This document shows, piece after piece, positions 35,785 to 45,682 of a stretch of DNA of 64,000 nucleotides. Where the stretch lies: contig NZ_FTOA01000001.1 of NCBI RefSeq assembly GCF_900156605.1, positions 886,241 through 950,240 on the forward strand, given 5' to 3'. This DNA comes from Insolitispirillum peregrinum. Its GTDB lineage: Bacteria > Pseudomonadota > Alphaproteobacteria > Rhodospirillales > Rhodospirillaceae. A program made the position numbers and the translations under genes. Position 1 is the stretch's first letter. The number at the start of each line of letters is the position of its first letter. The notes beneath the pieces are model-generated. The model worked only from the letters and a program-made list of their open reading frames with translations, was not told the DNA's origin and did no database searches.

Positions 35785-36273
35785 ATGCCTGATAGCAGAC
35801 GAATCGACGCTATCGATCTAAAGATCCTCGACGAGCTGCAACGCGACGGTCGAATCAGCAATGCCGAGCTGTCGCGTCGGGTCAATCTGTCCCCCACGCC
35901 CTGCCTCGAGCGGATGCGCCGCCTGGAACGGGAAGGCTATATTTTAGGGTATACCGCCGTCCTTGATCCACACAAGCTTGGTCGCAGCCTGTCGTGCTTT
36001 ATCGAGGTCGGGCTTGATCGCACCACCCCCGAGATTTTCGACCAGTTCCACGAAGCGGTCAGCCAGCGCCCGGAAGTGCAGGAATGCCACATGGTGGCAG
36101 GTGGCTTTGATTACGTCCTGAAGGTCCGTCTGCCGGACATGGCCAGCTATCGCACGTTCCTGGGGGACGTACTGGTATCCCTGCCCGGGGTCAAGGAAAC
36201 CCATACCTATGTGGTGATGGAAGAAATCCTGTCGCGGGCCACCATTCCGCTGAATGCCATCGTCGGGGAATAA
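35785..36273 (+). CDS. putR: Lrp/AsnC family transcriptional regulator, probable proline-responsive activator of putA
   Basis: 162 residues. The N-terminal HTH is IDLKILDELQRDGRISNAELSRRVNLSPTPCLERMRRLEREGYILGY. The C-terminal RAM ligand domain has VQECHMVAGGFDYVLKVRLPDMASY. AsnC/Lrp regulators divergent from putA, such as PutR and BkdR-like proteins in alphaproteobacteria, sense proline and activate putA. The role is inferred from position. ATG 35785 has AAAGG upstream; ATG 35761 lacks a site. Confidence 0.88.
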   Translation: MPDSRRIDAIDLKILDELQRDGRISNAELSRRVNLSPTPCLERMRRLEREGYILGYTAVLDPHKLGRSLSCFIEVGLDRTTPEIFDQFHEAVSQRPEVQECHMVAGGFDYVLKVRLPDMASYRTFLGDVLVSLPGVKETHTYVVMEEILSRATIPLNAIVGE

Positions 36274-36305
36274 CTGTGTATTCTTTTGAATTACAATGAT
36301 CCTTT

Positions 36306-36342
36306 CGCAAATGGGGATTCGCAAGAATCCCCATTTGCGTTT
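36306..36342. terminator. Hairpin terminator between putR and the acyltransferase gene
   Basis: A perfect 15-bp stem: CGCAAATGGGGATTC and GAATCCCCATTTGCG around GCAA, followed by TTTC on the plus strand. It sits 33 bp after the putR stop. Confidence 0.8.
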
Positions 36343-36397
36343 CAAGGCGACGCCATTACGAACACAGCTGTATCAGGCAAAATCCAGAACCAGCAAT

Positions 36398-38278
36398 TCA
36401 ACGGTCAGGTTCCCATCCCCCCTGAGATAGAATGGCATTGACAATTTGCTTACTTACAAGAGATGCCGCGTATGGAGAGATGTGATTATCATCAACATAC
36501 AGGGCTCTTTTGTCACGAATAGCATAGCATTCTTCCGAAGAACAGAAATATTCTGCTGGATCAATAACAATAACCTTGTCCGGCAGCATTGATTTAATCT
36601 CATCAAAACCAATATACATGTCCCTCCAGCTTTCCAAAGATCTCGATGCGACAGGAGCACTGATATATTTTAAATTATCATATATGTACTTATCAATATG
36701 ATGCATAATGACAGGTGCCTGCATAACATAAATCACCACCTTATTTCTCTTTAGAAAGCTATCCACCATTCTATTCATACTACTTATATATTTACTATCC
36801 ATAACATAACCATCATTTCTATATGAAATAACAACGTATTTGATATTCTCATTATGATTAATATCATCAATTACTTTATTATGCCACGCTGCACATATTC
36901 CGTGAGCATCATCAGTAAGCTCATAGCACCCACCAATCGCGTACTGGATGACACTCATATTACGCTGAGCAACCTCTTTCCCCAGCTCGGGGCTAATGGG
37001 CGTCGCATGACTATTACCAACCACGGCAATAGCCACCCCTCCATCTGGATTATAGACACACGGGGCCCTGTTAATAGACTGCACTGAGTCATCTCTGGAA
37101 TATTGACATCTTTCAGCCGCATCATCCAGATTAGAACTCATGAAAACTGATGCCTGATCATCATTAAACCTTTGCTTCATGAAGCCATGACTTATATGAC
37201 CGCTGGCACCAATAGCAACCATCCCCGCAATGACCACAAAACTTGATAAAAAAACAACCTTCCTACTAAGAAAATTTTTGTTTCTGAGAGGAGTTTCAAC
37301 AAATTTCCAGCTAAGGACAGAAAGCAGAAACGTTACAAAAACAAGAATCCCGATCATAGGCACAGACAAATCCTTAGAACCAATTATCCTTGAAAATACA
37401 AATAACGGCTGATGCCAAAGATAAGCCGAATAACTAATCAAACCAATGAAAGAAAGAGGCGCTACCCCCAGAGTTCGCCCAACGACATGATCATTCGATG
37501 AAAAAAGGATAACCAGCATAACTCCGACGACAGGAATAGATGTATAGACTCCAGGGAATGGAGTTTCTTCACTAAAGATAAAAAATGAAGAGAGAATCAT
37601 TACAATTCCCAAAAATGAGAGTATAGCAGACTTTGGCAATGACCTTCTATAAAGTATCCATGCACACAAAGAACCAGATACAAGCTCCCATACCCTCGAC
37701 GGCAGAAGAAAGAAATTTGCTGCACTATCTTTATTAATAATATACAAGCTAAATACAAAGCTTGATACCATAAGAGAAATAATAAATGCAATAACAATAC
37801 CTTCCCTCTTTTTCAGAAGAAAGCAAAAAAACAGCGGGAAGAACAAATAATATTGTTCTTCAACCGCTAAACTCCATGTGTGTATCAGAGGCTTAAGAGA
37901 GCTATCCGCATCGAAGTAACCAGCTTCATGCCAAAACAAAAAATTTGACGCCGATACACCAGCAGCGGCAAAGCTCTGCGCAAAGTCTTTCATCTGATTT
38001 GGCGAAAGACAAAAAACAGATACAAATAATGATAAAAATGAAACAAGGAAAAAAGCTGGAAGTATTCGACGAAACCTACGTTCGTAAAATGAAATAAAAC
38101 TAAACTTTCCATTAATTGTTTCAAATATTATTATGCTCGTTATCAAGTAACCACTAATAACAAAGAAAACATCAACACCAATAAAGCCGCCAGAAATGAC
38201 GCTGCCCATCGCGTGAAACGCAATAACAGAGACAACAGACAAGGCTCTCAACCCATCAATGTCTTTTCTATATTCCAT
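36398..38278 (-). CDS. OafA/YrhL-type acyltransferase with C-terminal SGNH domain
   Basis: About 626 residues. The N-terminal acyltransferase-3 domain has YRKDIDGLRALSVVSVIAFHAM, IGVDVFFVISGYLIT and FYERRFRRILPAFF, with about ten membrane helices to residue 370. The C-terminal SGNH hydrolase domain has VGNSHATPISPELG and the Asp-x-x-His in VDDNHISPYAASL. Such proteins O-acetylate lipopolysaccharide or other surface glycans. Codon use is strikingly AT-rich compared with all neighbours (many AAT, ATA, AAA), so it was probably acquired by transfer. I start at the MEYRKDIDG methionine (38276-38278). Confidence 0.92.
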   Translation of the reverse strand: MEYRKDIDGLRALSVVSVIAFHAMGSVISGGFIGVDVFFVISGYLITSIIIFETINGKFSFISFYERRFRRILPAFFLVSFLSLFVSVFCLSPNQMKDFAQSFAAAGVSASNFLFWHEAGYFDADSSLKPLIHTWSLAVEEQYYLFFPLFFCFLLKKREGIVIAFIISLMVSSFVFSLYIINKDSAANFFLLPSRVWELVSGSLCAWILYRRSLPKSAILSFLGIVMILSSFFIFSEETPFPGVYTSIPVVGVMLVILFSSNDHVVGRTLGVAPLSFIGLISYSAYLWHQPLFVFSRIIGSKDLSVPMIGILVFVTFLLSVLSWKFVETPLRNKNFLSRKVVFLSSFVVIAGMVAIGASGHISHGFMKQRFNDDQASVFMSSNLDDAAERCQYSRDDSVQSINRAPCVYNPDGGVAIAVVGNSHATPISPELGKEVAQRNMSVIQYAIGGCYELTDDAHGICAAWHNKVIDDINHNENIKYVVISYRNDGYVMDSKYISSMNRMVDSFLKRNKVVIYVMQAPVIMHHIDKYIYDNLKYISAPVASRSLESWRDMYIGFDEIKSMLPDKVIVIDPAEYFCSSEECYAIRDKRALYVDDNHISPYAASLVSKQIVNAILSQGGWEPDR

Positions 38279-38640
38279 ATCACCCACCACTAATTGACTT
38301 AATTCAAGCAAGTGAGTGAGAAAAAAATTCAATCATACTTCCACACAAACAAAGCGTCCGCAATTATCTTCTTTTCAAGCAATCCTATTGAGGTGATCTG
38401 CCGAAATATTTGCAAACGATTTCACCTAATGCATAAAAATACATTGGGAAAGGGCAAGTACAATCAAACAATCTTCATGAGTTCACTTACACGGATTTTT
38501 CGCCAAAATACGGACGAGCCAGAATTTTGTAAAGATAATTCCAGGCAAAATAACCAATCAGGATCTTAATCAGAACAAATAACGAATTAAAACATAGGGG
38601 ATACAGATCGAAACATCATATGTATACAGTTGGAAATAGG
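38279..38640. other. AT-rich intergenic flank of the acyltransferase gene
   Basis: This stretch is as AT-rich as the acyltransferase gene. One open frame crosses it but shows no domain or ribosome site. It probably came in with the acyltransferase and ends where the transposase remnant begins. Confidence 0.5.
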
Positions 38641-38975
38641 TGTCAAATCAGTGATCGGATATTGACACATCACATTATGAAGATGACCCCGGTCATGTTG
38701 GCAAAGGTTGGCGGCCAGAGCTTTACAGCGACCAGAGGCGGCGAAACCAGAGACATAGACCGAATTCCATTTGCCGTAACGTTCGTGCATGTCCCGCCAT
38801 AGGCAGCCGCCCCGTAGCACGTAAAGTAGCCATTGATAAAGCGCCGACTGTCGTGGGAAGGACGGCAGCCACGCCCTCGCTCGGCGGGCAGTAACTCACC
38901 GATGCTTCCCCGTTCGTCAGATAGCCACGCATACCACTGACCTCCGCAAAGGCCAGGTTTGAGACACGTCCGGGC
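38640..38975 (-). pseudogene. IS5-family transposase remnant, frameshifted and truncated
   Basis: One minus-strand frame reads LSDERGSIGELLPAERGRGCRPSHDSRRFINGYF. A second frame continues MLRGGCLWRDMHERYGKWNSVYVSGFAASG and CKALAANL. Together they follow the N-terminal half of IS5-type transposases (LSDEQW...LLP, DDRR..NGI, LR.G..WRD.HERYGKWNSVY.RFRRW). A frameshift near 38815 and loss of the catalytic DDE part make it non-functional. It marks the edge of the AT-rich transferred patch. Confidence 0.65.
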
Positions 38976-39052
38976 AAGTTTGAAAAGCCTCGTTGTCCAC
39001 AAGGCCCGAGATCCTCAACCATCATCGAAAAGACCGTTAAAAATAGAAATCT

Positions 39053-41320
39053 CTACTTGCTGGTTGCGGTGAACACCCCATCCCAGTCTTCACCCGGAGG
39101 AGCCGCACGATACGCTGCCAGACGCTCGTCATACAGGTGATACAAACCCTCCAGCGACAGACCAGCGGCCACAGCCAATTGCTGACAGGTGACCTTTGCC
39201 TGCTCTGAACGGTCCCACTGCTGCGCCCGATAGGCTTCCAGCATCTGTTCATGGGCTTTGCGCAAGGCGACAAAGGCCTCCGAGGCCGCCATCGTCGCGT
39301 CTCCCAACAGGGTAAAGATGCGAACCGGCAACGTCTTGCCCTTCACCTTGATCAAATCGAGTTCCAGTACCGCAAAATCAGGGGCCTCGTGACAGGTCGC
39401 CTCGCCAATCACTACCGTAACACCATAGGTCTTTGACTGGCCTTCCAGACGAGATGCCAGGTTCACGCTGTCCCCCAGCACCGAATAGTCAAAGCGTTGG
39501 TCAGACCCCATGTTGCCGACGCAGACATTGCCCGAGTTCAGGCCAATCCCGACATTCAGCGGGAAATAGCGGTTGCCCTTGGCGTCGGCCTCGGCTTTCA
39601 GCTCGACATTGACCTCTTTCATGCAATCAACCATCGCCAACGCCGACCGGCAGGCATTGCTGGCGTGCTCGGCATCATCCAGCGGAGCATTCCAGAAGGC
39701 CATGATGCAGTCGCCCATGTATTTGTCGATGGTGCCGCGCCGGTCGAGGATGACGTTGGTCATCGGGGTCAGAAAACGGTTGATCAGCCGGGTCAGACCT
39801 TCCGGGTTATCGCTGAACTGCTCGGAAATGGTGGTAAAGCCGCGCACGTCACAGAACAGCAGCGTCATGTCGCGCATTTCACCACCCAGCTTCAGGCGGC
39901 TGGGGTCTTCGGCCAGACGTTCGACCAGTGCCGGGCTCATGTAGCGGCTGAAAGCATCACGCACCTGCCGCTTTTGCGCTTCTTCGCGCGCATAGTTGGA
40001 ATAGGTCAGATACATATACAGCATCACCGCGGTCAGAACCGGATAGACCGGATCGTACAAGGTCAGCTCGTGGGCAAAATACCACCACGACACCCCCAGC
40101 GTGCCCAGAATGAACACGGCGAGGATCACCACCGTCAGACGGGCACCGGCCAGCGGCACCAGAATGATCATCGCCAGACCGGCCAGCGCGGTCAGCACCA
40201 GCTCTTTACCCACCGCGTCGCGCGGGCGGTTCAGCTGGGTCTGCTGGATGATGTTTTCCAGAATGTTGGCGTGGACCTCCACCCCCGGCAAAAAGCTGTC
40301 GAGCGGCGAGGATTTAATATCGAGCAGGCCCACCGCCGACGTCCCGAGCAGGATCAGATGGTTGGCGATTTTGTCGGCAGGAACCGTCCCGTTCAGCACA
40401 TCCAGCGCCGAAACATATTTTTCCCGGTCATAGCGGGAGAAATACACCCAGGTCTGCGCCTGCGCATCGGTCTTGATCAACAACCGGCGAATGGCCAGCT
40501 TTTCAACCCCGTCCTGCTCGGCGGTTCGCACCGCCACCGTCGGGGTCTGGGTGGCCACCCGCAGCATTTCTGCCGACAACGACAGATAGCGGGTGTCGCC
40601 CGCCAATGCCAGCATCGGAACCCGCCGCACAATGCCATCCAGTTCACCGGCAATATTGAACAGGCCCCGCCCGGCGGCGGCCTGATCCAGCACATCAATA
40701 TTGCGCAGAACGTCAGCATAGCGATTGAGCCAGGGATTGGGGTCCGGTCCGATCACCGCCACCGATGACACCGGGGCAGAGCTGTTGTCCTGTTCGCCCT
40801 TGCTGGTGCGGGCCGACATCCCCAGCACCACCCGGCTTTGGGCGATGGAGTTTGCCAGCACCTGATCGTTGGATGGCATGGCGCCAAGGTGCTGGCGCAC
40901 CGCGCTGTCCAGCCCCGGCAAGGTCTGGGCAATGGTTGAGGGAGACAGGCGGTCAGGTTCGGCAAACACAACGTCGAAGCCGATAACAAGCGCGCCCATG
41001 GCGGTCAGGCGGTCAACCAGCGCGGCTACCGTTGTCCGTGGCCACGGCCACTGGCCGATTTCGCGCAGGGATTTGTCATCCAGATCGACAATGGTCACCG
41101 GACGCTCGGTAATTTCGCGTGGCTTGATGCGCTGATAAATATCAAAGGTCTTGACCCGCAGCATCTGCAATGGCACCGGATCAACCACCCGCAACGCCAC
41201 CAGCGCCACCAGCACCAGCAGCGCAATCAGTCGCCCGGAGCCGAACGACCCCCGCATCCCTTTGACCAGCCCGGAAAAGCGACGCTTGCGCGCCGGAACT
41301 TCAGCCTCGTTTACCGCCAT
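39053..41320 (-). CDS. CHASE2-domain class III adenylate cyclase
   Basis: About 755 residues. An N-terminal helix (LIALLVLVALVALRVV) precedes a periplasmic CHASE2 sensor of about 340 residues (FDIYQRIKPREITERPVTIVDLDDKSLREIGQWPWPR). Three more helices follow, including TALAGLAMIILVPLAGARL. The cyclase domain covers about 520-700. Metal Asp residues are in LLFCDVRGFTTISE and KYMGDCIMAFWNAP. The Lys in DKYMGD and Asp in RFDYSVLGDSVNLASRLE fit adenine specificity. It should make cAMP in response to a periplasmic cue. AGGAA precedes the ATG at 41318-41320. It diverges from the type I secretion pair. Confidence 0.92.
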   Translation of the reverse strand: MAVNEAEVPARKRRFSGLVKGMRGSFGSGRLIALLVLVALVALRVVDPVPLQMLRVKTFDIYQRIKPREITERPVTIVDLDDKSLREIGQWPWPRTTVAALVDRLTAMGALVIGFDVVFAEPDRLSPSTIAQTLPGLDSAVRQHLGAMPSNDQVLANSIAQSRVVLGMSARTSKGEQDNSSAPVSSVAVIGPDPNPWLNRYADVLRNIDVLDQAAAGRGLFNIAGELDGIVRRVPMLALAGDTRYLSLSAEMLRVATQTPTVAVRTAEQDGVEKLAIRRLLIKTDAQAQTWVYFSRYDREKYVSALDVLNGTVPADKIANHLILLGTSAVGLLDIKSSPLDSFLPGVEVHANILENIIQQTQLNRPRDAVGKELVLTALAGLAMIILVPLAGARLTVVILAVFILGTLGVSWWYFAHELTLYDPVYPVLTAVMLYMYLTYSNYAREEAQKRQVRDAFSRYMSPALVERLAEDPSRLKLGGEMRDMTLLFCDVRGFTTISEQFSDNPEGLTRLINRFLTPMTNVILDRRGTIDKYMGDCIMAFWNAPLDDAEHASNACRSALAMVDCMKEVNVELKAEADAKGNRYFPLNVGIGLNSGNVCVGNMGSDQRFDYSVLGDSVNLASRLEGQSKTYGVTVVIGEATCHEAPDFAVLELDLIKVKGKTLPVRIFTLLGDATMAASEAFVALRKAHEQMLEAYRAQQWDRSEQAKVTCQQLAVAAGLSLEGLYHLYDERLAAYRAAPPGEDWDGVFTATSK

Positions 41321-41505
41321 GATCGTTCCTGTCAGGCATCCCCACTGTGCGGGAGTTTTAGCACCTGTCCGCACTCCTGTGCAAACATGGCAATACGAAC
41401 GGTTGCGCCGCAGACACAGGCAGGTGAATTTTCGGTAAGCCCCTTGACCAGCAGGACGACCTCCTGTTCCCTGACCCTTCAGGTTTTTAAATCTCAGGTA
41501 TCAGA

Positions 41506-43338
41506 ATGGGAAACCCCGCCCCACCGCCGCATCAGGCTACGCCGGCACGGCCTGCCTCGTCGCCGTTCCGGGCTGCCTGGCTGGCTCCGGTCCTCAAGCC
41601 GTTGCGCCCGCTGTTTTTCGAGGTCGCGGGCGGATCACTGTTCGTGAACCTGCTGGCCCTCGCCGCTCCGGTGTTTGTTCTGCAGGTGTACGACCGGGTG
41701 GTGTACCACGCCGGTCTGTCAACCCTCAGCGGGCTGGCCATCGGCATGGCGCTGGTGGTTGCCTTTGATTTCCTGCTCCGCCAGATGCGGGCGCGGGTGA
41801 TGCAAGCCGTTTCGCTGGCGCTGGATGTCAAGATCGGGCGGCAGTTGTTCGACAAGGTGATGGCCCTGCCCCTGCGCACCCTTGAAAGCCGCCCGCTGGG
41901 CTATTGGCAACAGTTGTTCCGCGATCTTGATGTGGTGCGCAACACCCTGTCCGGCTCGTCGGCCATTCTGGTTTTTGACCTGCCCTTTGCCATCCTGTTC
42001 ATGGCGCTGGTGTTCATCATCGCCACCCCGGTGGCGTGGGTTCTGCTGGTGGCCCTGTGCGCCTTTCTGACCCTCGCCTGGCTGTCTGCCCGGCAGGTGG
42101 GACGATCGGTTGACAAGGAAAAGGCCAACCAGCAATCCCGCGATGCCCTGCTGGCCGAAACCATCATGGGCCGGACCACCATCAAGGCCCTGTCTCTCGG
42201 CGAACACCTGCGCCCGATCTGGGAAAGCAAACAAAGCGATACCATCCACCAGTCGGTGGAACGCGGCACGTTGAACGACCGTTATGTCAACATCGGGCAA
42301 GCCCTGACCGTGATCACCAGCGTGTCGATGACCACCGTCGGCGCGCTGGCGATCATCAATCAGGACATGACCATCGGCGGACTGGTTGCCGCCAACATGC
42401 TGTCTGGCCGCCTGCTGTCACCGCTGAACCAGTTGGTCGGGGCGTGGAAGACCTATTCCGGTTTCCGCCAGTCGATCGAGCGACTGAACGGTCTGTTCCT
42501 GTCCCCTCAGGACAACACCAGCTCCCACCTCACCATGCCGCGGCCCAAGGGTGTGCTGACGCTGGAAAAAGTCAGCTTCCGCTACCGCCCCGACGGCAAG
42601 CCGGTCATTGACGAGCTGGCCCTTGAGATCACTCCCGGCGGCATCACCACCATCATGGGCCGCAACGGCTGTGGCAAATCGACCCTGCTGAAGATCATGC
42701 TCGGCCTGTACCCCTGCGCGCAGGGGCGTGTGCTGCTGGATGGCGCCGACATCAGCCAGTTCACCCGCCGGGAACTCGCCAACTGGATTGGCTATGTGCC
42801 ACAGGAAAGCGTCCTGTTCGCAGGCTCGATCCGTGACAATATCGCTCAGGGCAAGCCCGGCGCCAGTGACGAAGACATCCTGAGTGCGGCACAGGCGGCA
42901 GGCGTTCATCAGTTCGTCATCGACATGCCCGACGGCTATGCCACCAACGTGGGCGAAGCTGGCGGACTGCTGTCCGGTGGCATGCGGCAACGCATCGCCA
43001 TTGCCCGCGCGCTGGTTGGGCAGCCGCCGGTGTTGCTGATGGATGAACCGTCGGGCAGCCTCGACCGGCAGGCCGAGGAACAGCTTCGCCACACTCTCAG
43101 TGAGCTGGCCAAAAGCCGCTCGGTGGTGATTGTCTCCCACAGTCCTGTCCTGCTGCAAGGCAGCCGCACACTGGTGGTGATGGAAGGTGGCAAAATCCTG
43201 TGCGCTGGCCCGACCGCCGAGGTGATGCGCTTTCTGGCTGCGCAACAGCAGGCCAAGGCCCAGCAAGCCGCCGCAGCAACAGCCCCTCCAGCGACACAGG
43301 GGGCAACACCACCCGCGACAGAGGGCCCCAAGGCATGA
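41506..43338 (+). CDS. Type I secretion system permease/ATPase
   Basis: 610 residues. The membrane domain covers about 40-320 (GGSLFVNLLALAAPVFVLQVYDRVVYHAGLSTLSGL and later helices). The ATPase domain has Walker A GRNGCGKST, Q-loop VPQESVLF, signature LSGGMRQRIAIARAL and Walker B VLLMDEPSGSLD. There is no N-terminal C39 peptidase or full C39-like domain. The layout matches HlyB/PrtD/LssB-type exporters of RTX or adhesin substrates. Its stop overlaps the next start (ATGA). No substrate gene with nonapeptide repeats is in the window. Confidence 0.92.
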   Translation: MGNPAPPPHQATPARPASSPFRAAWLAPVLKPLRPLFFEVAGGSLFVNLLALAAPVFVLQVYDRVVYHAGLSTLSGLAIGMALVVAFDFLLRQMRARVMQAVSLALDVKIGRQLFDKVMALPLRTLESRPLGYWQQLFRDLDVVRNTLSGSSAILVFDLPFAILFMALVFIIATPVAWVLLVALCAFLTLAWLSARQVGRSVDKEKANQQSRDALLAETIMGRTTIKALSLGEHLRPIWESKQSDTIHQSVERGTLNDRYVNIGQALTVITSVSMTTVGALAIINQDMTIGGLVAANMLSGRLLSPLNQLVGAWKTYSGFRQSIERLNGLFLSPQDNTSSHLTMPRPKGVLTLEKVSFRYRPDGKPVIDELALEITPGGITTIMGRNGCGKSTLLKIMLGLYPCAQGRVLLDGADISQFTRRELANWIGYVPQESVLFAGSIRDNIAQGKPGASDEDILSAAQAAGVHQFVIDMPDGYATNVGEAGGLLSGGMRQRIAIARALVGQPPVLLMDEPSGSLDRQAEEQLRHTLSELAKSRSVVIVSHSPVLLQGSRTLVVMEGGKILCAGPTAEVMRFLAAQQQAKAQQAAAATAPPATQGATPPATEGPKA

Positions 43339-44642
43339 GCACCCCCACCACTCCCTCGCCGCTGGACGAGTTGCTGGCGACGTCGCAGAATATCCACAAA
43401 AAGCCGTTGCCATGGATTGTCATGGGGCTGCTGACCAGCTTTCTGGTCTGGGCCTCGCTGGCCCAACTGGATGAAGTCTCCTCAGCTGAGGGTGAAGTCA
43501 CCCCTCAGGGCAAGGTGAAAGTCATCCAGCATCTGGAAGGTGGCCTGATCACCGACATCTATGTCACCGAAGGCGATCTGGTCCACGAAGGGGCGCGCCT
43601 GATGCAGCTTGATCTGGCCGCAGGCGGTATGAACAACGAGGAGCTGCAGGTTCGTATCGACGGCCTGAAGCTGACCCATGCCCGCCTGACCGCCGAAGCC
43701 AATGGTCTGCCGCTGAGCTTCCCCGAAGACGTCGCCAAGCGCCGCCCAACCCTGCGGGCAGCCGAAGAGCAAGCCTATAAGGCCCGCACCAGTGAACTGG
43801 CCGCAACCATCACCGTGCTGGATGAACAGGTCCGCCAGCGCGAAAGCGAGATGCGGGAACTGGCGACCAGAGAACGCTCCCTCAGCACCAACCTTGACCT
43901 GTCCCGTCGCAAGCTGGCCATGTCGGCATCCCTGCTATCTGACGGGCTGACCGCGAAAATGGATCACCTGCAACTGCAATCCGAAACCGAGCAGTTACAG
44001 GGGGAACTGGCCTCGATTCAGGCCGCCAAGCCCCGTGTTGCCTCGTCGCTGGCCGAAGCACAGGGACGGCAACAGGAAGAAAAGCTGCGTTATCAGCGCG
44101 AAGCCCGCGAGCAACTTTCCGAGGTCGAACTGAATCTCGCCCGCAATCAGGAACTGCAGAACAAGGCCACCGACCAGCAGGACCGCACCGAAATCCGCAG
44201 CCCGATTGTCGGAGTGGTCAAGAACATGCGTTACAACACCATCGGCGGCGTGGTCAAAGCCGGTGAGCCAATCATGGATATCGTGCCGTCACAGGACAAT
44301 CTGGTGATCGAGGCCCGCCTGAACCCGGTTGATCGCGGCTATGTCGCGGTCGGGCAGGATACGACGGTCAAGATTTCCACCTATGACTATGCCCGCTACG
44401 GTGGCCTGAAAGGCAAGGTGGCGCTGGTGGCCCCGGATTCCACCACCCCCGACAAGGGCAACCCCTATTTCCGGGTGGTGGTCACCCTCGAGAAATACTA
44501 CCTCGGCAAGGATGCCGGAGAATACGCCATCACCCCCGGCATGCAGGCCACCGTGGACATCCACACCGGCACCCGTTCGGTTCTGGAGTATCTGGTCAAA
44601 CCCGTCCTGAAGATGCGCCACGAGGCTTTCCGCGAACGGTAG
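43335..44642 (+). CDS. HlyD-family type I secretion periplasmic adaptor
   Basis: 435 residues. One N-terminal membrane helix (PWIVMGLLTSFLVWASLA) is followed by a biotinyl-lipoyl half (GEVTPQGKVKVIQHLEGGLITDIYVTEGDLVHEGARLMQLD). A long coiled-coil hairpin covers about 110-295. The second lipoyl half is TEIRSPIVGVVKNM, and a beta-barrel domain ends the chain. It bridges the ABC exporter and a TolC channel. It starts within the ABC gene's stop codon, so the two are coupled. A GGGCATCC/GGATGCCC inverted pair follows at 44651-44707. Confidence 0.93.
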   Translation: MSTPTTPSPLDELLATSQNIHKKPLPWIVMGLLTSFLVWASLAQLDEVSSAEGEVTPQGKVKVIQHLEGGLITDIYVTEGDLVHEGARLMQLDLAAGGMNNEELQVRIDGLKLTHARLTAEANGLPLSFPEDVAKRRPTLRAAEEQAYKARTSELAATITVLDEQVRQRESEMRELATRERSLSTNLDLSRRKLAMSASLLSDGLTAKMDHLQLQSETEQLQGELASIQAAKPRVASSLAEAQGRQQEEKLRYQREAREQLSEVELNLARNQELQNKATDQQDRTEIRSPIVGVVKNMRYNTIGGVVKAGEPIMDIVPSQDNLVIEARLNPVDRGYVAVGQDTTVKISTYDYARYGGLKGKVALVAPDSTTPDKGNPYFRVVVTLEKYYLGKDAGEYAITPGMQATVDIHTGTRSVLEYLVKPVLKMRHEAFRER

Positions 44643-44881
44643 AACTGCGGGGGCATCCAGTCACCCGTACGACGCCACACGGTGGGCGGCACGGTGGCAG
44701 GATGCCCTCATGGAAAACAGGGTCAGGACCATTTGCACTATTGACCATATTTTTCTTTTATAAACAAACCTATACGAGAAATGCTTGCCCTTCTCGATGA
44801 ATTGCAGCACCCTGTCAGCAGCTTTTGGAAGCGGTTTCTGGCCTGTCATGGGGCACAGAACAGGGGAGCATGTAGGGTCTC

Positions 44882-45682
44882 ATGTCGTTCGCCACTATTC
44901 TCGGCACGCTGATGGGCTTTGCCCTGTTTGTCGGCTCGGTCGTCATTTCCACCGACAATTATCTTGTTTTTCTGGACCTCGCGAGTTTTGTGATGGTGAT
45001 CGGCGGCACATTTGCCGCCACTTTCGTGTCATTCGAACCACGCTATGTCCTGCTGTCCCTGCGCGGCTTGCAATCGATCCTGTTCGCCAACAAGGTCGGA
45101 CGCGGCATTTTGACGCAGGAAGTCGGGCGGGTCATTCGCTGGGGCTATATCATCCAGAAGAACGGCCTGCCCGGACTGGAAGCCGATGCAGGCAAAGTCC
45201 GGAAACAGGACCGCTTCCTCGGCTTCGGGATTGATCTGGTCATTTCAGGGTATACCGGTCAGGAAATCCGCGAAATTCTGGCAACCACCGTTGAAACCAC
45301 CTTTCAGCGCAACACCACTCAGGCCGATATCCTGCGCAGCATGGGCTCGACCGCCCCAGCGTTCGGGATGATCGGGACACTGGTCGGTCTGATCATCATG
45401 CTCGACAAGATGGCCAGCGACCCCAGCAAACTGGGTCCGGGGATGGCGGTGGCGCTGATCACCACCCTGTACGGCATCCTGTTCGCCCGCCTGATCTTGC
45501 TGCCCGCCGCTTCCAAGGTGCAGCAGCGCGAGGAAATTGTCCGCTTCCGCAACTATCTGGTTGCCGAAGGACTGGCTCTGCTGGCCGAACGCAAAAGCCC
45601 GCGCTACATTCAAGACCGGATGAACGCCTTCCTCGACCCGTCCATTCACTTCAGCATCGACAAGATGCGGGGGAATTCCTGA
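44882..45682 (+). CDS. motA: Flagellar motor stator protein MotA (PomA/MotP type)
   Basis: 266 residues with four hydrophobic helices. ILGTLMGFALFVGSVVIS and DLASFVMVIGGTFAATFVSF are the first two. RSMGSTAPAFGMIGTLVGLIIMLDKM and MAVALITTLYGILFARLILLP are the pore-lining pair with the conserved Pro and Gly residues. The length and TTLYG motif resemble the PomA/MotP branch. It forms the 5:2 ion-driven stator with MotB. Its stop shares one base with the motB start. No flagellar genes lie nearby. Confidence 0.9.
   Translation: MSFATILGTLMGFALFVGSVVISTDNYLVFLDLASFVMVIGGTFAATFVSFEPRYVLLSLRGLQSILFANKVGRGILTQEVGRVIRWGYIIQKNGLPGLEADAGKVRKQDRFLGFGIDLVISGYTGQEIREILATTVETTFQRNTTQADILRSMGSTAPAFGMIGTLVGLIIMLDKMASDPSKLGPGMAVALITTLYGILFARLILLPAASKVQQREEIVRFRNYLVAEGLALLAERKSPRYIQDRMNAFLDPSIHFSIDKMRGNS

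Noticed and set aside
38312..38569. An 85-codon open frame in the AT-rich flank
   Set aside because: It overlaps the acyltransferase start region, has no ribosome site or domain, and looks like chance in AT-rich sequence.
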